From contig NZ_DASVGN010000032.1 in the NCBI RefSeq assembly GCF_036379515.1, positions 26,692-90,691 of the forward strand: DNA of 64,000 bases, read 5' to 3'. Below the pieces are notes generated by a model, which was given only the letters and a program-made list of their open reading frames with translations, had not been told where the DNA came from and ran no database searches. The position numbers and the translations under genes were made by a program. Below are positions 25,819 to 34,935 of the stretch, piece by piece. How positions within the stretch are numbered: position 1 is the stretch's first letter; every line of letters begins with the position of its first letter. The stretch is from Castellaniella sp036379515 (GTDB taxonomy: Bacteria > Pseudomonadota > Gammaproteobacteria > Burkholderiales > Burkholderiaceae_B).

Positions 25819-27480
25819 ATGAATCTGGCAAATTTGGGCAAGGCGGGGCTTCAGGTTGCGCAGGATCGCCTGCAGACCACGGGCCACAACATCAACAACG
25901 CGGCGACCCCAGGGTATAGCCGCCAGGCCGTTATCGCGCAAAGCGCGGGGGCCACCTCCACTTCTGCAGGCTGGGTGGGGCGCGGTGTCGTTGCGGTCAG
26001 CGTCCAACGCTCGTACGACACCTTTCTGAGCCAGCAGCTCAACGATTCCCAGTCGCGCAGTGCAGCCCTCACGAGCTACGGAAACCAGATCGGCCAGATC
26101 AATAATCTGGTCGCTGATCGTACCGTGGGGATTTCTCCCGCCATTCAAAAATTCTTCGACAGTCTTGACGCCGTGGCGTCAGCTCCTGCCGATGTTGCAG
26201 CGCGTCAGGATTTGATCGGCCAGGCCAACAGCTTGTCGACTCAGATCCGCAACGCCAACGCTTTTCTGGACAGCCAGCGGCAAAACGTCAATACCCAGGT
26301 TTCAACGACGGTGTCGCAGATCAACAGCTACCTGAGCCGCATTCAAGATGTGAACAAGCAGCTGGCGACTGCGGGTGCAACGACACCTGGGCAGCCTCCC
26401 AATGATTTGCTGGATCAGCGTGACCAGCTGGTCAACGAACTGGGGCAGCTGGTGGACATCAAGACGTACGCTCAGGGGGACCAGATCAGCATCACGACCG
26501 GTAATGGCCAGACGCTGTTGGGCGGCAACACCGTGTTCCCGTTGCAAGCACAGCCCTCGGTAGCCGACCCAGGGCGTCTTGCCATCAGTTACACCATGAC
26601 CGGTGCGGACGGCCAGTTGCAGACCGTGGAGATGCCGGAAGGAGCCATCACGGGAGGGCAGTTGGGCGGGCTGCTGAAGTTTCGCGCCGATGCACTCGAT
26701 TCTGTGCAAAATGACCTGGGCCGCATCGCGCTGGGAATTTCTGTCGCGGTCAATCAGCAGCACACGCAAGGGGTTGATCTGTCGGGCGCGCAGGGTGGAG
26801 CGCTCTTCGACGTGGGGACACCGACAGTGATCGACAATGCGCGCAACGTCTCACAGGGCGCACCCAAGGCATCTTATACCCCGGGCGGGTTGTCTCAGAT
26901 CACTGATCAGGATTATCGGGTCCAGTACGATGGCTCCGGATATGTCGTCACCCAGATGCCCAGCGGGACGGCTGTGGCGCCAGTGGTAGATGCGACGGCG
27001 CATACGCTTTCGTTTGATGGCGTGACCCTCGATGTCACGGGGCTGGCGCCTGTGGCAGGTGACACCTGGACGGTCCAGCCTACCCGCAATGCAGCGCAGC
27101 ACATGGATGTGCTCATCACTGACCCGAGCAAGATCGCGGCGGCCGCTTCAGGTGCCGGCACGGCCAACGGCGACAACGCCTTGAAGCTGGCGGCGCTGCG
27201 GACAGACAAGGTGCTGGGCAATGGGTCGATGGGCCTGAACGAGGCGTACTCGCAATTGGTCAACAACGTGGCTGTCAAGACCCAGCAGAACACCACGGCA
27301 CAAAAGGCACAAGATACTCTCGTCCAGCAGAACACAGCGGCCCAGCAGGGCGTCTCGGGCGTCAATCTCGACGAAGAGTACATCAATCTGCAGCAGTATC
27401 AGGAACAGTATCAGGCAGCGGCGCGCCTTATCAATACGGCGTCTACCTTGTTCGACACTTTGTTGGGATTGCGCAGTTAG
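25819..27480 (+). CDS. flgK: Hook-filament junction protein 1 FlgK
   Basis: First junction protein between hook and filament, exported with the chaperone FlgN. 553 residues with the axial N-terminus (QVAQDRLQTTGHNINNAATPGYSRQ) and C-terminus (VNLDEEYINLQQYQEQYQAAARLINTAS). It follows the rod/hook operon but has its own class III promoter candidate. AGGA precedes the ATG. Confidence 0.95.
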   Translation: MNLANLGKAGLQVAQDRLQTTGHNINNAATPGYSRQAVIAQSAGATSTSAGWVGRGVVAVSVQRSYDTFLSQQLNDSQSRSAALTSYGNQIGQINNLVADRTVGISPAIQKFFDSLDAVASAPADVAARQDLIGQANSLSTQIRNANAFLDSQRQNVNTQVSTTVSQINSYLSRIQDVNKQLATAGATTPGQPPNDLLDQRDQLVNELGQLVDIKTYAQGDQISITTGNGQTLLGGNTVFPLQAQPSVADPGRLAISYTMTGADGQLQTVEMPEGAITGGQLGGLLKFRADALDSVQNDLGRIALGISVAVNQQHTQGVDLSGAQGGALFDVGTPTVIDNARNVSQGAPKASYTPGGLSQITDQDYRVQYDGSGYVVTQMPSGTAVAPVVDATAHTLSFDGVTLDVTGLAPVAGDTWTVQPTRNAAQHMDVLITDPSKIAAAASGAGTANGDNALKLAALRTDKVLGNGSMGLNEAYSQLVNNVAVKTQQNTTAQKAQDTLVQQNTAAQQGVSGVNLDEEYINLQQYQEQYQAAARLINTASTLFDTLLGLRS

Positions 27481-27504
27481 GCGCGCTACCGTAGGACGTT
27501 CATC

Positions 27505-28812
27505 ATGCGCATCAGCACCAGCCTCATATATGGCACCGGGTTGAATACCATCAACTCCCAGCAATCCGACCTGTTGCACCTTTATCAGCAGATCGGTTCC
27601 GGGCAAAAGATGGTGACCCCGGCCGACGACCCCCTGGCCGCCTCGCAGGCAATCAATATTTCCCAATCCCAGGCGCTGAACGCGCGTTACGCGTCCAATC
27701 GCGCGGTGGCCAATCAGAATCTGGGCACCGAAGAAACGGCCCTGAGCTCTCTCGGCAACTTGCTCGTCAGCGTACGGACCAGCCTGGTGCAGGCCGGGAA
27801 CGGCACCTTGTCGGACGCCGACCGCGCCACGCTGGCAGATACGCTCAAGAGCGCCCAGCAGACCATGCTCGGGTTGGCCAACACCACCGACGGCAACGGG
27901 CAGTATGTGTTTTCGGGGTCTCAGGGGGGGCTGGCGGCGTATGGACAGGTACCTGTCGACCCCAGCGACCTGACCAAAGGCTATACCTACCAGTACGGCG
28001 GCGATAGCCTGCAGCGCAATATTCAGGCCAGTCAGACGCGCCAGATCGCGGGCAGTGATGTTGGATCCGACGTGTTCCAGCGCGCTCAGCCCGGCACCCT
28101 GGCTTACACCAGCGAACAGACGGCACAAGGGGCGGGGAGCACTGCGGTTGTGAGCCAACCTGCCGTCACGGATCCGGCGGCCAATCAGGGCGCTCGATAT
28201 GGTTTCAGCGTGGCCTTCTCGAAAGACCCTGTCAGTGGCGCTCTGCAGTACCAGGTGACCACGACCGACTATGTAACGGATGCGGGTGCTGTGCCGCCCC
28301 CGACGGGAACGGTGGTTGGACCCCAGGTGGCCTGGACCGCGGGGCAGCCGACGATAGATCTGGGCAATGGCACGTCGTTGTCAGTCAGCGGAGACCCCGC
28401 CGAGGGCGATGCCTTCACGGTCAAGCCCATGAAGGATTCTTCCACCGATGTCAATGTATTCAATACCTTGAGTGGCTTGATCACAGCTCTGCAGCAGCCC
28501 GCTCAGGGAGATCCACAGTCCGCGGCCAGCATGCGTAATATGCTCAATACGGCCATGCAGAAGTTGTCGACCAACTATGACAACGTGCTGACGGTACGGG
28601 CGTCTGTAGGGTCGCGCATGAACGAGTTGACGGCACTGGACGATACGGGCACGCAAAATAATCTGGGCTACACCAAGACGCTTTCAGGTTTGGAAGACCT
28701 CGATTATTACGATGCGTCCATGAAGCTGAGCCTGCGCCAGATGGCCTTGCAAGGGGCCGCTTCGGCCTTCCAGACCATTCAGGGTCTGAGTCTGTTCAAT
28801 ATGAATAAGTAA
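27505..28812 (+). CDS. flgL: Hook-filament junction protein 3 FlgL
   Basis: Second junction protein, flagellin-like at both ends. 435 residues, longer than the enterobacterial 317 because of a larger central region. The N-terminus (MRISTSLIYGTGLNTINSQQ, then PADDPLAASQAINISQSQAL) and the C-terminal coiled coil (GLEDLDYYDASMKLSLRQMAL) are typical. It starts 24 bases after flgK. Confidence 0.94.
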   Translation: MRISTSLIYGTGLNTINSQQSDLLHLYQQIGSGQKMVTPADDPLAASQAINISQSQALNARYASNRAVANQNLGTEETALSSLGNLLVSVRTSLVQAGNGTLSDADRATLADTLKSAQQTMLGLANTTDGNGQYVFSGSQGGLAAYGQVPVDPSDLTKGYTYQYGGDSLQRNIQASQTRQIAGSDVGSDVFQRAQPGTLAYTSEQTAQGAGSTAVVSQPAVTDPAANQGARYGFSVAFSKDPVSGALQYQVTTTDYVTDAGAVPPPTGTVVGPQVAWTAGQPTIDLGNGTSLSVSGDPAEGDAFTVKPMKDSSTDVNVFNTLSGLITALQQPAQGDPQSAASMRNMLNTAMQKLSTNYDNVLTVRASVGSRMNELTALDDTGTQNNLGYTKTLSGLEDLDYYDASMKLSLRQMALQGAASAFQTIQGLSLFNMNK

Positions 28813-28825
28813 AAGGCACCGTATC

Positions 28826-29413
28826 GTGAATACGGCGCGTCGTCTTCTGTGTTTGACCGCCAGCGCATTGTTGCTGGCGGGGTGTTCTACCACAGGCGAA
28901 AGCTTTCGGCTGTCGGGCCTCGATCATATCGTGCAGGGACGCACGACACTCTCCGAGGCGACGCAGGATCTGGGGGCTGCGCCGGTGGACACATGGCAGC
29001 AGGGCGACACGCTGCTGGCGCGCTGGGCCTACAAGGGTACGGTGGCCACCGATGCCATCTATTTTCGTCAGGAAGTCTGGTTGCGCTTTGGGCCGGATGG
29101 GCGGTTTCTTCGCACCGAAAAGACCCTCAATGTCCCTTCGCAATTTCATACGCTGACGCGGGCTGAAGCTGAACGCCAGGAGGCCGAGCGACGCGCGGCG
29201 CTTCCCAGGACGGAATCGGTTCCGGATCAAAAAGGCGCAGTCCAGCCTGCGGACGGATCTGCGACGCAAACCTTGGCGATCCCCGTGCCTCCTGCACCGC
29301 CGATCGAGCAGGGGGCTGCACCTTCCCAGTCACCCCTTCTGCCCGAAGGGACCGAGATTCTCCCAAGAGCGACCTACCCCGTCAATCACACAGAGCCGTC
29401 GGGACTGAACTAG
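28826..29413 (+). CDS. Putative lipoprotein, BamE-like region
   Basis: 195 residues from a GTG start with AAAAGG 9 bases upstream. A type II signal peptide ends in the lipobox LLAGC (Cys near residue 20). Residues about 35-100 (VQGRTTLSEATQDLGAAP ... ARWAYKGT ... VWLRFGPDGRF) resemble the SmpA/OmlA (BamE) pattern of a small beta-sheet lipoprotein domain. The last third is charged and then Pro/Ala-rich. It is 13 bases after flgL and probably cotranscribed, but a flagellar role is not established. Function unknown; the fold call is tentative. Confidence 0.75.
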   Translation: MNTARRLLCLTASALLLAGCSTTGESFRLSGLDHIVQGRTTLSEATQDLGAAPVDTWQQGDTLLARWAYKGTVATDAIYFRQEVWLRFGPDGRFLRTEKTLNVPSQFHTLTRAEAERQEAERRAALPRTESVPDQKGAVQPADGSATQTLAIPVPPAPPIEQGAAPSQSPLLPEGTEILPRATYPVNHTEPSGLN

Positions 29414-29420
29414 CCTTCCT

Positions 29421-30206
29421 TCACAGGCCCGCAAGTGCACGGGCGATGCGTGCCATCGCCTGATAAGACTGCGAAAACAAATCTGTCAGGAAATCACCGC
29501 TTTGCGGCAGCACCACAGCCAGCATGACCAGCCCGGTGATGAGGGATATCGGGAACCCCACGGCAAAAACCGATAATTGCTGTGCCGTGCGGTTGAGAAT
29601 ACCCAGCGACAGGTTGATGGTCAGCAGCACGATGATCAGCGGCAGGGCCAGCAACATCCCCGAAATCCAGAGCTGGCTGCTCCACTCGAGGAGCGTGCCC
29701 CAGCCGTTGGGATTCAGCGAGGTCCCAATCGGCAACAAGTCGAAAGTCCGCACCAGGCCATCGAGCATCAACAGGTGACCGTTCACCGCCAGGAAGAGCA
29801 GCATGGCAACCAGATTGATGAAGCGCGATAGTACGGCCGTGTTGGCGCCGGTACTGGGGTCGAAGAACGAGGCAAAGGCTAGCCCCATTTCCAGACCGAC
29901 GAACTCGCCGGCCATCATGGCTGCCGTGAAGACCAGGCGCATGCAGAGGCCCAGCGCCAGGCCGATCATGACTTGCTGGGCAGCGATCAGCAGGCCGGCC
30001 CACGAGGCGGGGGCAAGTGCAGGAAGCGGCGCCAACAGGGGGCTGACGATGAGTGTGACGACGACGGAAAGCCCGATCCGCACCCGCGCGGGAATCGCGG
30101 CCTCGCCCAGCACTGGCGCGGCCGTCACGAGCCCGGCAATGCGGCACAGTGGCCAGAACAAACTGGTGATCCAGTGGTAGAGCTGATCCAGATGCAGCTC
30201 AATCAT
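29421..30206 (-). CDS. fliR: Flagellar export gate protein FliR
   Basis: Membrane component of the FliPQR export core. 261 residues, about six hydrophobic helices, with the family segment ALGLCMRLVFTAAMMAGEFVGLEMG near residue 85. It is the last gene of the fliF-R operon on the minus strand, converging with the lipoprotein gene 8 bases away. Confidence 0.95.
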   Translation of the reverse strand: MIELHLDQLYHWITSLFWPLCRIAGLVTAAPVLGEAAIPARVRIGLSVVVTLIVSPLLAPLPALAPASWAGLLIAAQQVMIGLALGLCMRLVFTAAMMAGEFVGLEMGLAFASFFDPSTGANTAVLSRFINLVAMLLFLAVNGHLLMLDGLVRTFDLLPIGTSLNPNGWGTLLEWSSQLWISGMLLALPLIIVLLTINLSLGILNRTAQQLSVFAVGFPISLITGLVMLAVVLPQSGDFLTDLFSQSYQAMARIARALAGL

Positions 30207-30218
30207 GATGCGCAGACA

Positions 30219-30488
30219 CTAGCTTGCCAGCCCCGGGATCGAAGTGAACAGCGCCTGTATGTAGTCCACCATGGTGGATATGAGCCAAGGCCCGAGCAGT
30301 ACCAGTGCGGCCCCGATGGCCAGCAGCTTCGGAATGAACGACAGCGTCATTTCGTTGATCTGCGTCGCCGCCTGAAAGATGCTGATGACCAGACCTACGA
30401 TCAGCGTGACGAGCAGCAGGGGGCCTGCCATGATGAGCGCTACCTTCAGCGCCTGATAGGTCATGGACATGACGGCTTCTGGAGTCAT
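30219..30488 (-). CDS. fliQ: Flagellar export gate protein FliQ
   Basis: Small gate subunit. 89 residues with two membrane helices (VALIMAGPLLLVTLIVGLVISIF; LAIGAALVLLGPWLISTMV) and the conserved QAATQINEMTLSFIPK between them. It lies between fliP and fliR. Confidence 0.96.
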   Translation of the reverse strand: MTPEAVMSMTYQALKVALIMAGPLLLVTLIVGLVISIFQAATQINEMTLSFIPKLLAIGAALVLLGPWLISTMVDYIQALFTSIPGLAS

Positions 30489-30502
30489 GGTGACGGTTCC
30501 CC

Positions 30503-31294
30503 TTATTGGTAAAAGCTGCGGACCAGCGAACCCAGGAGCAGGTGCCAGCCGTCTGCCAGAACGAACAGCATGAGCTTGAAGGGTAGTGAAATGGTGACGG
30601 GAGGAACCATCATCATGCCTAGCGCCATGAGCAAGCTGGCGACGACGAGGTCGATGATGAGAAACGGGATGAAGATCGTGAAACCGATCTGGAATGCCGT
30701 CTTCAGTTCACTGGTCACGTAGGCCGGTACCAGGACGCGCAGCGGGACGGATTCCGGGCCTTGCAGCGGACCCACGTTCGCCATGTCGGCGAACAGCTTC
30801 AGATCGGATTCGCGCGTCTGGTGCAGCATGAAGGTCTTGAGCGGTTGGCTCCCTCGGTCCAGGGCCTGCTCGAAGGTGATCTTGTCCTGTGACAGCGGTT
30901 GGTAGGCCTGCGTGTACACCTGGTCGAAGACGGGTGACATGACGAAAAAAGTCAGGAATAGCGCCAGGCCGACGAGAATGGTGTTGGGGGGGGAGACGCC
31001 AGTGCCCAGGGCGCTACGCAGCAGGCTCAGAACGATGATGATGCGCGTGAACCCGGTCATCATGAGCAGCGCCGCCGGGAGAAACGACAGCATCGTCAGC
31101 ATGACCAGCGTCTGGATGCTGAGTGACCAGGTCTGCGTGCCGCCGGGGCCGGGCGTGGTGGTCAGGGCCGGGAGCGTGGCTTGCGCAAGACTGGTGGCTG
31201 GCCAGATCATCGCCAAGGTCGAGAGAGTCAGGATGACCAGGGTCAGCCCGGCGAAGCTCGGAGTGATTCTTCGAAATACGGAGGCGCCGCGCAT
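30503..31294 (-). CDS. fliP: Flagellar export gate protein FliP
   Basis: Core of the export gate. 263 residues with a cleavable signal peptide, as known for FliP, then conserved FLPAALLMMTGFTRIIIVLSLLRSALG and the C-terminal FLIIDLVVASLLMALGMMMV. ATG at 31294 overlaps the fliO stop (TGATG); a GTG directly before it at 31297 is equally possible and would add one residue. Confidence 0.95.
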   Translation of the reverse strand: MRGASVFRRITPSFAGLTLVILTLSTLAMIWPATSLAQATLPALTTTPGPGGTQTWSLSIQTLVMLTMLSFLPAALLMMTGFTRIIIVLSLLRSALGTGVSPPNTILVGLALFLTFFVMSPVFDQVYTQAYQPLSQDKITFEQALDRGSQPLKTFMLHQTRESDLKLFADMANVGPLQGPESVPLRVLVPAYVTSELKTAFQIGFTIFIPFLIIDLVVASLLMALGMMMVPPVTISLPFKLMLFVLADGWHLLLGSLVRSFYQ

Positions 31295-31596
31295 CACGGG
31301 CGAGCCACAGCCTTGTTCAGGCTTTCAGAGAAATTGGCCTGCGATTGCGCAGGAAGTGTTTGCAGCAGCGTGATCTGCTGCGGCGTGATACCCACGACCA
31401 GGCGCGAGTCTTCTACCTGGATGATTGCGACCGAACTGCGCGCACCCAGGCTCAGCGTGCCCAACACCTTCAGGTTGGCTCGTCCCAGCCGCTGGCGAAC
31501 CCAGCCATTGCGCCGGGCCACCCACGCGGCCGCCAGCAGCAGCCCCACCACGAATAGCAGCGACAGCACCACTTGCAGAGTCTGGCCGGCGGACAT
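31294..31596 (-). CDS. fliO: Flagellar export assembly protein FliO
   Basis: Helps FliP assemble. 100 residues with one N-terminal membrane helix (LQVVLSLLFVVGLLLAAAWV) and a small cytoplasmic domain (RANLKVLGTLSLGARSSVAIIQV). It lies between fliN and fliP with overlapping or near-overlapping ends. Confidence 0.9.
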   Translation of the reverse strand: MSAGQTLQVVLSLLFVVGLLLAAAWVARRNGWVRQRLGRANLKVLGTLSLGARSSVAIIQVEDSRLVVGITPQQITLLQTLPAQSQANFSESLNKAVARP

Positions 31597-31602
31597 CGTG
31601 AA

Positions 31603-32142
31603 TCAGCGCCGACTGTTCAGGCGTGCAATTCGGTCTGACGGGGTGATGATGTCGGTGACGCGAATACCGTATTTTTCGTCGACCACCACGACCTCGCCTT
31701 GGGCGATCAGGTAACCGTTGACGTAGATGTCCATTGGTTCTCCCGCCATCCCGTCGAGTTCGACCACAGAACCCTGGCCCAGCTGGAGAATGTTCTTGAT
31801 GGTGAGTCTCGTTCGCCCAAGTTCCACAGACAGCTGGACGGGGATGTCCATGATCATGTCGATGTCGCTGTCCGAGGTGCCGTTGTGGCCTTCCAGGGGT
31901 TGAAAGACCTGAGCCGTGGCCTGGGTGGCTTGCGTTGACGGAGCCGTTGGCGTCGTGGCTGCGGTCTGCTCTGCCAGCGCGGCTGCCCAGTCGTCTTCGG
32001 TACTCAGACCGGAGGCCTGGGTGACTGGCTTCTGGGCGCTGGCTTGCTCTGCCAGCGCGGCCGCCCAGTCGTCGTTGGGCGGCGTTGCGGGCGTCTGGCC
32101 TGTAGGGTTGGCGGAGTCGGTGGGTTCTTGGGTATCGCTCAT
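31603..32142 (-). CDS. fliN: Flagellar motor switch protein FliN with duplicated N-terminal motif
   Basis: C-ring subunit for switching and export. 179 residues against 137 in E. coli. The conserved SpoA domain occupies the last 80 residues (IMDIPVQLSVELGRTRLTIKNIL, GSVVELDGMAGEP, GIRVTDI). The N-terminal extension carries DDWAAALAEQ twice, at residues 24-33 and 50-59; enterobacterial FliN has one similar DDLWAEALSEQ. ATG at 32142 overlaps the fliM stop (ATGA); upstream in-frame codons would overlap fliM deeply and are rejected. Confidence 0.93.
   Translation of the reverse strand: MSDTQEPTDSANPTGQTPATPPNDDWAAALAEQASAQKPVTQASGLSTEDDWAAALAEQTAATTPTAPSTQATQATAQVFQPLEGHNGTSDSDIDMIMDIPVQLSVELGRTRLTIKNILQLGQGSVVELDGMAGEPMDIYVNGYLIAQGEVVVVDEKYGIRVTDIITPSDRIARLNSRR
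31967..32073. repeat. 29-bp imperfect direct repeat inside fliN
   Basis: Copies at 31967-31995 and 32045-32073 differ at one base and are 78 bases (26 codons) apart, in frame. They encode the two DDWAAALAEQ motifs of FliN. The near-identity at DNA level suggests a recent duplication or conversion rather than ancient convergence. Confidence 0.85.
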
Positions 32143-33155
32143 GTTGGGCTGTGGGCTGGCAAGGGGTCTGAGATCGGCGAGGCGGAGAGCGTTTTCACGA
32201 CCCGCAGCGCGTAGTGGTTGTTGAAGGTACCGTAGCCGCACTCGAGCACGGGGACGCCGTTCGCACAGGCGGTGAGCGCGGGCGGGATTTCGATGGGGAG
32301 AACGTCACCCACTGACAGATGCACGAGTTCCGAGACCGAAGTCTCGATACGAGCGAATTCCACTGCGAGCTCGACTTCGGCGCTGCGGACTTCTCGTGAG
32401 AGTTGCTGGGTCCAACGCTGATCGATCGCGTCGGCGGCCTCCTGCTGCAGTGGTCGCGTCAGCAGATCGCGGATCGGTTCCAGCATGGAATAAGGCAGGC
32501 AGATGTTGAGCTTGCCGCCCGAAGAACCCAGTTCGATGCTGAAGGTGGATACCACCACCGTGTCGTTGGCCGAGCTGATGCTGGCGAACTTGGTGTGCAT
32601 CTCAGAACGGATGTATTCAGACTGGATAGGGTAGATCGACGCCCAGCCTTCGGCGTAGCACTCCAGGGTGAGCGTCAGCAACCGGCGAATGATGCGCTGC
32701 TCGGTGTTGGTAAAGTCACGCCCTTCGACGCGCATGGCGTAGCGGCCGTGTCCGCCGAACAGGCTGTCGATGACGAGAAACACCAGGTTTGGATCGAAGG
32801 TGAAGAGACCCGTACCGCGCAGCGGCTTGAGGGCCACCATGTTCAGGTTGCTTGGAACTGGCAGGTTGCGTTCAAAATCAGCGTATTTCTGAACCCTGAT
32901 GGCATTGACGGTGATGTCGGCGTTGCGCCGCATGAAGCCAAAGAACATCGAGCGCAAGCGGCGCGCAAAGCGCTCGTTGATGAGCTCGAGCGTGTGCATG
33001 CGGTTGCGCGCCACCCGATCGGGCGAACCCAGATCATAGGGACGTACACCGTTCTTGTCGGGCGCCGCCGCTGCGTGTTCAGGAGACTCTTCACCGGTAA
33101 CGCCTGCCAGCAGGGCATCGACCTCGTCCTGAGAGAGCATGCTGGAGTAGGGCAT
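32139..33155 (-). CDS. fliM: Flagellar motor switch protein FliM
   Basis: C-ring subunit that binds CheY-P. 338 residues: N-terminal CheY-binding peptide (LSQDEVDALLAGV), a middle domain with the GGHGRYAMRVEGRDFTNTEQRI region, and a C-terminal SpoA domain (VGDVLPIEIPP). The ATG follows the fliL TAA directly and the end overlaps fliN. Confidence 0.96.
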   Translation of the reverse strand: MPYSSMLSQDEVDALLAGVTGEESPEHAAAAPDKNGVRPYDLGSPDRVARNRMHTLELINERFARRLRSMFFGFMRRNADITVNAIRVQKYADFERNLPVPSNLNMVALKPLRGTGLFTFDPNLVFLVIDSLFGGHGRYAMRVEGRDFTNTEQRIIRRLLTLTLECYAEGWASIYPIQSEYIRSEMHTKFASISSANDTVVVSTFSIELGSSGGKLNICLPYSMLEPIRDLLTRPLQQEAADAIDQRWTQQLSREVRSAEVELAVEFARIETSVSELVHLSVGDVLPIEIPPALTACANGVPVLECGYGTFNNHYALRVVKTLSASPISDPLPAHSPT

Positions 33156-33635
33156 TTATTGCACCACGAACGCAGTGAACAGGACGTCGGCGACGTTGGG
33201 GGCCGGCAGCTGTGCCACGAAGGGCTTGGAGAGCGATTCCTTGATGTCCTTTGACAGCGCAAGGCGCCCCTCGGTCGTCTGGATGGCCGAGAGCTGCTGC
33301 GAGGACAGCACTTTGAGCACGCGGTCACGCACTTCCGGCATGTAATCCTGAATCTGCTTGCGGTCGTCGGCGTGGTTCAGGCGCAATGTGATGGCCGTGT
33401 AGAGGATGCGGTTGCGCGTCTCGCCATACAGAGTGACGGTGAAGGGGTCGAGCTCGGCAAAGATAGGTGCGGGCACCGGGGCAGGGACGGGCGTTGTGGC
33501 CTGGGCCGTTTTCCCTGCGGCGGATGCCGCTGTGGTGCTCGCGGCGTTCCGGCTCATGAAGAAGATCGTTCCTCCGATCGCGGCGCCAATGACGACGATG
33601 AGGAGGACGATGAGGATAAGGAGCCTTCTTAGCAT
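33156..33635 (-). CDS. fliL: Flagellar basal-body protein FliL
   Basis: Stator-associated membrane protein. 159 residues: one N-terminal helix (LLILIVLLIVVIGAAIGGTIFF), an Ala/Pro linker, and the periplasmic FliL domain (DPFTVTLYGETRNRILYTAITL, PEVRDRVLKVLSS). It lies 72 bases downstream of fliK in the fliF-R operon. Confidence 0.94.
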   Translation of the reverse strand: MLRRLLILIVLLIVVIGAAIGGTIFFMSRNAASTTAASAAGKTAQATTPVPAPVPAPIFAELDPFTVTLYGETRNRILYTAITLRLNHADDRKQIQDYMPEVRDRVLKVLSSQQLSAIQTTEGRLALSKDIKESLSKPFVAQLPAPNVADVLFTAFVVQ

Positions 33636-33707
33636 GATTCCTGGGAGGGTAACGGCGTTCTAAAGAAAAAGGGTAGATCCGTGCGCAAATGCGACCGGGT
33701 TCAGCAT

Positions 33708-34922
33708 TTAGGCGAAGGTGTCCACCAGCGCATTGGGGCTTCTGCCGGGTGGGGTGCCCAAGAGGCCATTGGGCACGACCGCCCCTGCCTGGGCGCTGGG
33801 TGTCAGGCTGAAGACTGGCCCTTCATGGTGTCTCTGGCCCGAAGACTCGGATTGGTTGAAGCCCTGTTGACCCGTCTGCTGATCACTGACGCTGGCTTGG
33901 CCCAGCGAGAGCCCGGCCTGGGCAAATTGCTGTTCCAGATTGGGGAGTGCGTTTTCCAACGCCTGGCGAACGTGGGCGTGGGGTGAAACAAAGGCCGCCT
34001 GAGTGCTGGCGTCACCAATCTGGAGCGTGATATGCACAGGCCCGAGTTCGGGCGGATTGACGTGTAATTGCACGGTGTGCAAGCCGTTGACCTGGGATTG
34101 GGCAATCGAGACGATCTGCTGGCCGAACCCCTGTGCCCATTGGGGGCTCGATAGAGGAGTGGCCACCGCCAATGTGATGACGGGGTTCGTGACTTGCGGG
34201 CCGCTGGGTGCCGGCGTTGCCATGAGTCCAGCTGAAGCGACTGCCGCGTCGGAAGGTGAATCCGTCGAGGTTGCCATGGCCGGCACGGAAACACGGATGG
34301 GCACGGCTTGGGTTGTTGCCTGCGCCAGCGTTTGCGGCTCTTGCGCCTTGGCAACTGTTGGCTTCCCCTGTGAGGGGAAGGCCACCTCTTCGGGCAGAGA
34401 CACCTGCAGGCCGGCCGTGGTTCCCTTGGCTGCTTCTGCGGCCTGGGCGAAGTGGGCTTGACCGGCCGAGGTGTCTTTGGGCGAAGCCTGAAGGCCCGGA
34501 GCAGAGCCTTTTGCCAGTTCCGAGGTTGTTGCTGCTGTCGTGATCAGAGTGTCAGGCAAGAGCACGGCAGGGCCCGAGCCCTGCGCGCGGGCAGTCCCGG
34601 CGGCAGCGCTTGTGGCGTCGCCTCGAGACGCGGTGACCGGTGTCGGATCGATAGCTCGCATGAGGGGAAGCGCGGCGCTATCGAGAATCAGCGCGAGTGT
34701 GGTGTCGGGGTCTTGTGGATCCTGGGTCTTGTCGTTGTTCAGCTGCGTCTTGGGAGACTCGGACGACGAGGAGACCTCTTTGCCTGAAGGCGGTTGCTGC
34801 TGCGAGAGCACTTTGGAGAAATCCTGCGTCGAGCTGCCTGTGTCAGTTGCATCCACGGTCCGCGCCGCGGCGTCGGCGCGCGTCTGGGCGGGGCTGGTCG
34901 TAGGAGGAACGGGCATGGTCAT
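33708..34922 (-). CDS. fliK: Flagellar hook-length control protein FliK
   Basis: Exported ruler that makes FlhB switch specificity at the right hook length. 404 residues: a long low-complexity Ala/Thr/Ser/Pro-rich N-terminal part and a C-terminal Flg_hook domain near residues 270-360 (LHVNPPELGPVHITLQIGDAS). The ATG at 34922 lies 13 bases after the fliJ stop; an in-frame start at 34988 would overlap fliJ. A second FliK-like gene is at 41242. Confidence 0.92.
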   Translation of the reverse strand: MTMPVPPTTSPAQTRADAAARTVDATDTGSSTQDFSKVLSQQQPPSGKEVSSSSESPKTQLNNDKTQDPQDPDTTLALILDSAALPLMRAIDPTPVTASRGDATSAAAGTARAQGSGPAVLLPDTLITTAATTSELAKGSAPGLQASPKDTSAGQAHFAQAAEAAKGTTAGLQVSLPEEVAFPSQGKPTVAKAQEPQTLAQATTQAVPIRVSVPAMATSTDSPSDAAVASAGLMATPAPSGPQVTNPVITLAVATPLSSPQWAQGFGQQIVSIAQSQVNGLHTVQLHVNPPELGPVHITLQIGDASTQAAFVSPHAHVRQALENALPNLEQQFAQAGLSLGQASVSDQQTGQQGFNQSESSGQRHHEGPVFSLTPSAQAGAVVPNGLLGTPPGRSPNALVDTFA

Positions 34923-34935
34923 GATGTTCGCGGGT

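Noticed and set aside
23562..25841. Minus-strand open frame of 759 codons opposite flgI/flgJ
   Set aside because: Antisense shadow of flgI and flgJ with no domain signature.
33649..33675. Possible sigma-28 promoter before fliL (TACCCTTT-N11-GCCGTTAC on the minus strand)
   Set aside because: The -35 lacks the AAAG core and the start would leave only a few bases of leader before the fliL ATG; fliL is probably read through from fliK.
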